Of a stretch of DNA of 8,299 bases, positions 1-5,572 are shown piece after piece. Each line of letters starts with the position of its first letter. Positions within the stretch are counted from its first letter, which is position 1. Location of the stretch: NCBI GenBank assembly GCA_023134875.1, contig JAGLUH010000252.1, positions 1-8,299 on the forward strand, written 5' to 3'. The position numbers were made by a program, and so were the translations under genes. The notes beneath the pieces were generated by a model, which had not been told where the DNA came from, ran no database searches, and saw only the letters and a program-made list of their open reading frames with translations. Source of the DNA: Candidatus Zixiibacteriota bacterium (GTDB taxonomy: Bacteria; Zixibacteria; MSB-5A5; CAIYYT01).

Positions 1-230
1 GTGTATTAAGCAATCATTGCACTAGGTTTCACTGTCGGAAAGCAAGGTTCAAACGCTCCGTTCCCTTAACTAATGTACTGCGAGCTGTCAACCTGACGGA
101 CATATCAAAAAAGCCAGATACTGAGGTTCGCCACCTTCTTTTTCCGGCACTCCCCAGCTGACACCTAGAAGCGAGAAACACTCTTTTCCCGATTGGTGCC
201 CACGATTTTTTCTAATAATTTTCTAACAGC

Positions 231-290
231 CAACTCCACGCAACTCGACGAAACTCGATGGAACTCTACGCAACTCAACGGAACTTAACG
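231..290. repeat. Six tandem 10-bp repeats
   Basis: Six consecutive units of exactly 10 bp without gaps: CAACTCCACG, CAACTCGACG, AAACTCGATG, GAACTCTACG, CAACTCAACG, GAACTTAACG. AAC at unit positions 2-4 and a final G are invariant, and position 7 varies most. The period is close to one DNA helical turn, so the conserved core falls on nearly the same face in every unit. The boundaries are sharp: the preceding 10 bp and the following 10 bp do not fit. The units resemble the GGAAC-type -35 box used by many ECF sigma factors, most closely GGAACTT at 280-286. Binding by the neighbouring sigma factor or another protein is inference. Confidence 0.85.
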
Positions 291-293
291 TTT

Positions 294-320
294 GAATTAG
301 CAATAGATTACGCTTAATTC
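294..320. repeat. Imperfect inverted repeat (A/T-rich hairpin)
   Basis: GAATTAGC (294-301) pairs with GC-T-TAATTC (312-320) with one bulged T at 314 and a loop of about 10 nt. It starts just after the last 10-bp repeat unit. There is no following T-run, so it is not a typical intrinsic terminator. It may be an operator or have no function. Confidence 0.35.
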
Positions 321-355
321 GCTGTGTGTTAAGAACTTAGCCGAAATACCGCGCG

Positions 356-375
356 TCGAATCCCTGCCTCTCCGC
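356..375 (+). other. tRNA-Ser 3'-end-like remnant
   Basis: These 20 nt read like the last part of a bacterial serine tRNA: TCGAATCC (T-loop and start of the T-stem 3' strand), then CCTCTCCG (acceptor 3' strand and discriminator base). The rest of a tRNA is missing. The bases just before (350-354) only partly pair with the T-stem strand, no matching GGAGAGG acceptor 5' strand lies upstream, and the sequence continues CTT rather than CCA. Such isolated tRNA 3' ends are typically left as attachment sites when elements integrate into tRNA genes. No second copy is visible in this window, so an island boundary is only suggested. Confidence 0.4.
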
Positions 376-463
376 TTTGATGGGCAACGGTTTAGACCAG
401 TCCGGTAGTAAGCGCTTTTGTCAACGCCGCCTTAATCATCGTTTCCTCGCAGCTTTTCAAGTT

Positions 464-478
464 GTATAGTGTCTATAC
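464..478. promoter_or_regulatory. 15-bp palindrome, possible operator
   Basis: GTATAG-TGT-CTATAC is a perfect inverted repeat with 6-bp arms around a 3-bp centre, about 65 bp upstream of the sigma gene start. It is flanked by two copies of TTTTCAASTTG (454-464 with G, 499-509 with C), 45 bp apart. The size and symmetry fit a dimeric repressor or activator site. The bound protein is unknown. Confidence 0.4.
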
Positions 479-506
479 GGAAAAGGTGGGTCCGTCGATT
501 TTCAAC

Positions 507-535
507 TTGGCATATTGTTCCAACCAGTATAACTT
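507..535 (+). promoter_or_regulatory. Putative promoter of the sigma/anti-sigma operon
   Basis: TTGGCA (507-512) followed after 17 bp by TAACTT (530-535) resembles -35 and -10 boxes of a housekeeping promoter; an alternative -10, TATAAC (528-533), would leave 15 bp. Only 9 nt separate TAACTT from the ATG at 545, so transcription would start at or within a few bases of the start codon and the mRNA would be leaderless or nearly so. This agrees with the absence of a Shine-Dalgarno sequence before 545. Confidence 0.4.
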
Positions 536-544
536 TCCCCCAGC

Positions 545-1114
545 ATGTTGATGTCAGTTGTCAAAGGCAGCGTATTGTCCGCTGAAGCGGAGCGGGAGCT
601 GGCGAGCAGGTATGTCGCCGGCGATCGGGCTGTCTATCGTCAGGTAGATAGCTGGATCAAGCAGGTGACCTCATTGTCGACCTGGCATTTTGTGGCAGAT
701 ACCGAAGATATCGCCTCAATCGTTCAGCTCAAGCTTTTCACCAACCTGCAGGCGCGCAAGTTCAGAGGAGAGTCTACTTTTCGCACTTATGTGCAACGAA
801 TAGCGCGTTACACCTGCATCGACGAGGTGCGCAAACAGCGGGTACAGCGTGATGCCGATCGGAGAGCTTTACCTGTTCCCGCTCCCAGTGAGGTCCCTGA
901 CGAATTGCAGGAAAAAAGGGAGGAATACGAGGTGTTTCTGAAAATCTTCCGTGCCATCGGTTCCGAATGCCAGCGGCTCTGGCGCATGATCTTCTCTGAG
1001 TCGTTGACATACAAAGAGATAGGCGAATATCTCGGCATTCCGGAAGGCACGGTAAAACGGAAAGTGCATGAGTGCAAAAAAACAGCAATCGACCTGAAAG
1101 AAAAGCTCCTTTAA
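545..1114 (+). CDS. ECF-type RNA polymerase sigma factor
   Basis: A sigma-70 family protein of 189 residues, the usual size for the two-domain ECF group. It would direct RNA polymerase to a small set of promoters. Region 2 spans about residues 15-103. Residues 55-68 (DIASIVQLKLFTNL) match the core-binding helix, and residues 73-98 (FRGESTFRTY, then IARYTCIDEVRKQ) match the -10 recognition part. A charged linker of about 30 residues follows. Region 4 spans about 137-189, with the helix-turn-helix LTYKEIGEYLGIPEGTVKRK at 154-173 for -35 recognition. There are two in-frame ATGs (545 and 551) and no clear ribosome binding site. ATG 545 is taken because it extends the protein and fits a leaderless start, but 551 is possible. 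The anti-sigma-like gene follows 53 bp downstream. The ECF subgroup is not assigned. Confidence 0.93.
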   Translation: MLMSVVKGSVLSAEAERELASRYVAGDRAVYRQVDSWIKQVTSLSTWHFVADTEDIASIVQLKLFTNLQARKFRGESTFRTYVQRIARYTCIDEVRKQRVQRDADRRALPVPAPSEVPDELQEKREEYEVFLKIFRAIGSECQRLWRMIFSESLTYKEIGEYLGIPEGTVKRKVHECKKTAIDLKEKLL

Positions 1115-1167
1115 GGCGAACCGAAAGCACGCCAATGCGACAATAAGGTTGAAAGGAGACTTTTGAA

Positions 1168-2055
1168 GTGAATGACAATCGAGATATAACCGATATGATC
1201 CCGCTCCTCGTGGCCGGAAAACTTGATGCCGCACAAAAGGATAGAACCTTAGCTGAAATTCAGAAGTCGCCGCAGCTCAAGAAAGAATGGGAGTTTTGGA
1301 AAGGGGTGTATCTAATCAGAAAAACAATGCCCCTGTATGATTCCTTAGATCATATCGCTTCCGAAACGCTTGATCGCCTGGCGCGAGGTGAGATCAGCAA
1401 GTTCTCGGATGAATTCTCCGAGATATCGAGTCATCTTACGACCTGCCAATCCTGTATCGAAGACCTCAAGCTTCTGCGTGATGCCCTCCAGCTTCTGCCG
1501 GAAGAAAAACCAGCCACAGCGGCAATACAGGTGACCGGCTGGCGAGAACGTTTTCGGCTCGTTTTCGCCTCGCCGCTGGCTGCGCTTTCTGCTCTCGTGC
1601 CCTTGATTCTGCTGGCCTTTGTCACCTTTACTATGTTCAATCCCGGAGTGGAGCAGGATCAGGTAGCTACTTTCCTTTTGCAGCCGCAGTTTGAGAAACG
1701 AAATATCTCAGCCGACGGTCAGATACCGGAACAGGGATTTGTACTGAACAAAAGCACCAGGAAAATCGCCTTCCAGTTTGTTACTGATCGTATTGATATT
1801 GCTGATTATCGTTATTCTATCGACATAACCCCCAGAGGCGCGCAACCGGTGGCGCTGCCGGGCGAGACGATCAACTGTTATGAGCAGACCGAGTCAACCA
1901 ATAGTTGCCAGGTTATCGTCAGCGACCCGGGTGTGGTCGGGCTGTTGCATCATGGCGGTAGTTTTTCGATTTCCATCAAGGAGGTACTGCCGGTCGGTGT
2001 CGATCTTGAACCGGCGGAATATGAGTACTACTTCCGTGTCCTCTTAAAAGACTAA
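1168..2055 (+). CDS. Membrane-anchored anti-sigma factor-like protein
   Basis: Probably holds the upstream sigma factor inactive at the membrane. The GTG start at 1168 is preceded by AAAGGAG (1152-1158) with 9-nt spacing. The cytoplasmic part has two halves that both resemble anti-sigma domains. The first (about residues 8-50) has the typical LLVAGKLD and KEWEFWK pattern but no Cys. The second carries HLTTCQSC (His89, Cys93, Cys96), the HX3CX2C motif of zinc-finger anti-sigma domains, followed by a helix. One hydrophobic segment (about 131-157) predicts a single membrane crossing. The 138-residue C-terminal part should be extracytoplasmic; it is beta-rich by eye, contains two Cys (237 and 247) and matches no family I recognise. 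Position right after an ECF sigma gene supports the role. It may sense a signal outside, or be a substrate for regulated proteolysis. Confidence 0.85.
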   Translation: MNDNRDITDMIPLLVAGKLDAAQKDRTLAEIQKSPQLKKEWEFWKGVYLIRKTMPLYDSLDHIASETLDRLARGEISKFSDEFSEISSHLTTCQSCIEDLKLLRDALQLLPEEKPATAAIQVTGWRERFRLVFASPLAALSALVPLILLAFVTFTMFNPGVEQDQVATFLLQPQFEKRNISADGQIPEQGFVLNKSTRKIAFQFVTDRIDIADYRYSIDITPRGAQPVALPGETINCYEQTESTNSCQVIVSDPGVVGLLHHGGSFSISIKEVLPVGVDLEPAEYEYYFRVLLKD

Positions 2056-2106
2056 GCTTAAAAATCGTCAGAGAGCATAGATCGAGCGGCCTGCCCGCCT
2101 AACTGC

Positions 2107-5100
2107 TTACTTGCCTTTTACCAGCACAAAAGGCGCCCAGTAGAAGGGGTGTCGATGTTTACGGCGGGCCGAGTTGAGCATATCGAGCTTGGCCTGGCGG
2201 AGCGCCCCGGCATAACCCTGGTCAAGGTGTTGGTAGAAATGTTTCATGAAGATCGAAGAGGCGAAATCCTCAACCGCCCAAAGGCTGACCACGACGTTGG
2301 CGGCGCCGGCGTACATGAATCCTCTCACGAAACCTTCAAGGCCCTCGCCGAGATGATACCGCCCCTGGCCCGACTCGCATGATGACAGCACCACCAAATC
2401 GGCATCGAGACTCAGGGTCATCACTTCGCGCAGCGTCAGGTAAGCGCTCCCGCCAAGGGAAGTGTCGGGGGAGAGGAGCAGCTTTGATCTGGTAGGGTCA
2501 TCGTGATTGATCTGCGAATGGGTGGCGAAGTGAACATAGTCAAAATGGGCAATCTTATCAGAAAGCAAAAACGACTTGGCGGCGTCAGCACCTGTCAGAA
2601 TCTTCGTGTTGCCTTTAGCGAAGCAGGAGGCGATCCATTCCACCTCCCGGCGGCTGTGAGGCAGCGACGCCATCCCGCTGTGAAACTGCGGGTCAGCGAC
2701 GGCAAGTAGCCGACGGCCAGCGATACTTCCAGCTTCCTTTTCATCCTCCGCCAGGAAGAACAACGAAGGTAGATAGGTAAGGCTGGCATACTCAATCAGG
2801 AACTTGTCGCCCACAATCAACGATCCAAACGGCAGTACGGCCAGAGGACCGTCGGCAGAGATGTAGAGCCTCTCGAAATCAGCCAATTCGACCTTGAAAT
2901 CAGACAGCAGTTGATCAGCGAGATTGCGGGCGCTCTGCTCAAAGTCACCTCGCAGCTTCTCCTTCTCCGGTTTGGCCGATTCCCGCAGCAGATTCAGATA
3001 ATCGATCAAGCTGTGGGTGATTTGCTCCCGATTAGCCAATTGAAATACTTGCTTTTTATCCCTGGTTATCACCAATAGCAAAGACCCTTCCGGAGTAAGC
3101 AGGTAATCAAGCACTGCACTTTTGTCGTCAAGCATACTAATGGCGAAGGGCAACACCTCCCGCCGGTTCGGATAGAACAACTCGTGAGATCGCGGATCGG
3201 CCAGGCTGATCTTGAGCCTTACTTCACTTAACTGCTGGTTAAGCTCCATTACCAGGACAGCGGCGGAATCAAGCCTTTGCCGGTTAGTAACACCAAGATG
3301 TAACTGCTCAATCTGTTCGATCTCTGTCAAAAGAGCGACCTCTTCACTCAGCAGACTGTCAGGAACCCGTGAGCTTGGCTGAAGACGCGACCGATTGAGA
3401 AGATCCAATAGTGTCCGTGACTTCGCCAGTTCAAGATAATGGATCATCGAGTCAAGAGCCGCACCCTCGTCCTTCCGGTAACGATCGAAGAAAATCGACA
3501 CCATTTTCTCGTAGGCAAAGCGGTTGCGGCTCTGCCGCTGGGCACGCAGTTGCGGGTCGGGGATATTTTTCCTGGTTCGTTCGAGCCGGCCAATCACACG
3601 CGCCAAGTAGGCATAGGCGGAATCAAACTGCTTGGTATCATAGAAAACCTGACCGGCAATCATATCATACTTTTGCAGGTTGCTGTAGCTGGCAAGTCGG
3701 TTAAGCAGGGTCTTTCCCGCGTCGAGATGTTTGGTTGCATCGGCGTACTCTCCCTGTTGCCGCCGGATATCTGCTTTCATCATAACGATATCAAAGGCGG
3801 CCTGGGAATCGTCAAGTTGGGTATAGATGGTAGCGGCGGAGTCGAGATGATCGAACCTTGACAGCACCCGGGCCGACACAATGTAGGTGCCGGCAAGCAG
3901 GCGCGGGTCGTTGTAGCTGTCAGCGATCTGGTGCGACTGTTCGAGGCACTCCCGGGCGGCGTCGCCGTCGTTTAGTTTCAGGTAGATTTCAGCGAGGTTG
4001 TTGAGCGTTTGCACCATCTGGCTCAAGCGACCGAGGCTTTTTTTCAGATCAAGAGAACGCTGATAGTATGTAATCGCCCTTTTGTTCTCACCGATTCGCT
4101 GACAGGTGACGCCCAGATTATGCAGAATACTGGCGATGGCGCTGGGGTTGGTGGTAGCATGAGCCAGTTCAAGTGCGGCCAGATAATCTGTCAGGGCGCT
4201 GGTGCAATCACCCAGGGCATTGTAAATGGAAGCGCTGTGCGTTAGCAGCGATACCCGCAGGCTGGGATACCTCCCCGGCTCCAACAGTGACAACGCCTGC
4301 CGATACTCAGTCAATGCTCGGTCGAATTTCCCCTCTTCAGAAGCCCGGATCGCCGAAACCTGCAACACCCTTGCTTTGAGTTTGGGATCATCGCCGGCGG
4401 TCAGCATCTGCCGGGCTTCGCTTAACCACTTGTTTCTCGTACTATCAGGTTGCTGGTGACGGAAGGCGATGGTCATATCAAGCAGGGTGTGACATATACT
4501 TGAGGAATCATGCTGATTGCGGCGGATTCGCAGAGCCTCCTGATAGTAGCGGTACGCCTCATCAAGATCGTTTAGTTCCAGCCAGACCTTGCCGATGTTG
4601 TTCAGGCAGTCCGCCAGGCCCAGCGAATCCCCAAGCTCCGCCCTGATCATCAGGGCGCTGTCGAAATAGACACCTGCCTGGTAAAGGGAATCAAAACGTT
4701 CGTAATACGTTCCCAGAAGATTGTAGCTCGTGCCCAAGCCGAGCCGATCACCCAGCTTGCCACTAAGATTGATCGCTTGCGACAGGAATTGCCGTGACTG
4801 GCATTCCTCACCTTTCTGTTCCAGCAGCAACAAGCTGCCATTCTGCCACGCCTGCACCGCCGCTGCCGAGTCGGCGATCTCCAGGTAACCGCCAGCGAGG
4901 ATATCGAAGCGGTGCGCAAGAGAATCAACCGGCAGAGAAGGCGCGGTGGCGATTGCCTCCACTTGCAGAGCGTCAAGCTGACGCCGTTTTCCCCACTCAG
5001 AATCACTCCAGGACTGATAGAGGTCAACCTGCCTGACAAAGAAAGGATCGCTATAGTGCCGCTCCACCAGTTCAGCCAGCCGGGCAGTCAGTGCGATAAA

Positions 5101-5340
5101 CTCCGTGGAGCCGGTCGCAAGGCAACTTTGCAGTTCATCCCGCAGGTATTGGTAGACAGCCCACCGATTGTGAACTACCAGCGAGTCAAGGCCAAACTCG
5201 TGCCCTTCAGCAAGCATCTCGATAGCGGTCGATTCAAAGTCTACCATTGTTGCTGTCATGGTGCGGGGAAGCAATGGAAGCATCAACAGCAGGAGAGCAG
5301 TCAATCCATAAGAGGGACTGTATCGCCGCCGGTGTTTCAT
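2107..5340 (-). CDS. Exported TPR-CHAT domain protein (caspase-like)
   Basis: A large protein (1077 residues from the ATG at 5340) with a CHAT domain, a caspase-like peptidase fold of clan CD. The N-terminus (MKHRRR, then LTALLLLMLPLLP) is a signal peptide or membrane anchor. TPR-like helix pairs run from about residue 200 to 590, for example LADCLNNIGKVWLELND and ILHNLGVTCQRIGENKRAI, and would bind partners. A helical linker (about 660-710) leads to the CHAT domain (about 738-1077), with LPFGSL, LPHSRREVEWIA, catalytic His941 in HFATHS, catalytic Cys988 in LSSCESGQG, and the family ending HPFYWAPFVLV. Both catalytic residues are intact, so protease activity is plausible. A TTG at 5379 would extend the frame by 13 residues but spoil the signal peptide and lacks a ribosome binding site. 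The gene converges on the anti-sigma gene (51-bp gap). Substrate unknown. Confidence 0.94.
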   Translation of the reverse strand: MKHRRRYSPSYGLTALLLLMLPLLPRTMTATMVDFESTAIEMLAEGHEFGLDSLVVHNRWAVYQYLRDELQSCLATGSTEFIALTARLAELVERHYSDPFFVRQVDLYQSWSDSEWGKRRQLDALQVEAIATAPSLPVDSLAHRFDILAGGYLEIADSAAAVQAWQNGSLLLLEQKGEECQSRQFLSQAINLSGKLGDRLGLGTSYNLLGTYYERFDSLYQAGVYFDSALMIRAELGDSLGLADCLNNIGKVWLELNDLDEAYRYYQEALRIRRNQHDSSSICHTLLDMTIAFRHQQPDSTRNKWLSEARQMLTAGDDPKLKARVLQVSAIRASEEGKFDRALTEYRQALSLLEPGRYPSLRVSLLTHSASIYNALGDCTSALTDYLAALELAHATTNPSAIASILHNLGVTCQRIGENKRAITYYQRSLDLKKSLGRLSQMVQTLNNLAEIYLKLNDGDAARECLEQSHQIADSYNDPRLLAGTYIVSARVLSRFDHLDSAATIYTQLDDSQAAFDIVMMKADIRRQQGEYADATKHLDAGKTLLNRLASYSNLQKYDMIAGQVFYDTKQFDSAYAYLARVIGRLERTRKNIPDPQLRAQRQSRNRFAYEKMVSIFFDRYRKDEGAALDSMIHYLELAKSRTLLDLLNRSRLQPSSRVPDSLLSEEVALLTEIEQIEQLHLGVTNRQRLDSAAVLVMELNQQLSEVRLKISLADPRSHELFYPNRREVLPFAISMLDDKSAVLDYLLTPEGSLLLVITRDKKQVFQLANREQITHSLIDYLNLLRESAKPEKEKLRGDFEQSARNLADQLLSDFKVELADFERLYISADGPLAVLPFGSLIVGDKFLIEYASLTYLPSLFFLAEDEKEAGSIAGRRLLAVADPQFHSGMASLPHSRREVEWIASCFAKGNTKILTGADAAKSFLLSDKIAHFDYVHFATHSQINHDDPTRSKLLLSPDTSLGGSAYLTLREVMTLSLDADLVVLSSCESGQGRYHLGEGLEGFVRGFMYAGAANVVVSLWAVEDFASSIFMKHFYQHLDQGYAGALRQAKLDMLNSARRKHRHPFYWAPFVLVKGK

Positions 5341-5350
5341 CCTGAGTGAT

Positions 5351-5379
5351 AATCTATGCAGAGAACGACAGCTTAACAA
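5351..5379 (-). promoter_or_regulatory. Putative promoter of the CHAT gene
   Basis: On the minus strand TTGTTA (5379-5374) and TAGATT (5356-5351) are separated by 17 bp. Ten nt lie between TAGATT and the ATG at 5340, so the message would have almost no leader. Only a weak TCAGG precedes the ATG directly, too close to act as a ribosome binding site. The arrangement is the same as before the sigma gene. Confidence 0.4.
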
Positions 5380-5399
5380 GCGATTTGGCTCTGTTTTTG

Positions 5400-5534
5400 T
5401 CAGGCAGCTTCCCCAGGGGCATCTTCACTAACGGGCGGCATGGTCAGGCTGATACTTTCCCAGATAGTCCTTGATCGCCGGTCACTGATGGTTATATTCA
5501 CCGCCAGTGTACTTTGCGTCTGAATAGCAGGCGA
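5400..5534 (-). pseudogene. Possible orphan coding fragment upstream of the CHAT gene
   Basis: The minus strand between the divergent CHAT and peptidase genes is open and ends at TGA (5402-5400). Its last 30-40 residues (around STLAVNITISDRRSRT, then WESISLTMPP) have the alternating pattern of beta strands and look protein-like, while the upstream part of the same frame (antisense to the peptidase start) looks like non-coding noise. No ATG or ribosome binding site lies at a sensible place. It may be the tail of a decayed gene, a very short gene with a GTG start, or chance. The left limit of the real part is not known; the start given is approximate. Confidence 0.2.
5471..5498 (+). promoter_or_regulatory. 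Putative promoter of the M3 peptidase gene
   Basis: TTGATC (5471-5476) and TATATT (5493-5498) are 16 bp apart, a fair match to housekeeping promoter boxes. It would give a leader of roughly 65-70 nt before the GTG at 5573. It overlaps the possible minus-strand coding fragment. Confidence 0.35.
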
Positions 5535-5572
5535 CCTAAACGAGCTATTGATTGAAAAAGGAGATTCTCGAA

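Larger units (their letters stand above)
1..544. other. Non-coding region upstream of the sigma gene
   Basis: No convincing gene was found on either strand. The longest open plus-strand stretch entering from the left edge (about 3-161) has no recognisable protein pattern. The region is rich in small DNA features instead: a 10-bp tandem repeat (231-290), an imperfect hairpin (294-320), a match to the 3' end of a tRNA-Ser (356-375), a 15-bp palindrome (464-478), two near-identical 11-mers (454-464 and 499-509) and promoter-like boxes (507-535). In positions 1-230 I see only unremarkable sequence. The size and density of sites fit a regulatory region for the sigma operon, possibly next to an old integration scar. 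Confidence 0.6.

Noticed and set aside
3..161. Open plus-strand frame entering from the left edge, as the tail of an upstream gene
   Set aside because: About 50 codons without a recognisable protein pattern; composition looks like non-coding DNA. It cannot be excluded without the flanking sequence.
231..290. Tandem repeat as a CRISPR array
   Set aside because: Units are 10 bp and contiguous, with no spacers; CRISPR repeats are longer and separated by unique spacers.
356..375. Functional tRNA-Ser gene
   Set aside because: Only the 3' end is present; acceptor 5' strand, D-arm, anticodon arm and variable arm are missing.
774..1234. Minus-strand open frames across the sigma gene and its junction with the anti-sigma gene
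   Set aside because: They are shadows of well-supported plus-strand genes, rich in Cys, Arg and Ser, with no family pattern.
2056..2106. Bidirectional terminator between the convergent anti-sigma and CHAT genes
   Set aside because: Only a weak 4-bp stem (GCGG 2086-2089 with CCGC 2095-2098) and no T-run on either side; not enough for a call.
2107..5340. CHAT gene as Csx29 of a type III-E CRISPR (Craspase) system
   Set aside because: No gRAMP effector, Csx30, cas1 or CRISPR array is present, and the protein has an export signal, which does not fit a cytoplasmic RNA-guided complex. Only the TPR-CHAT architecture is shared.
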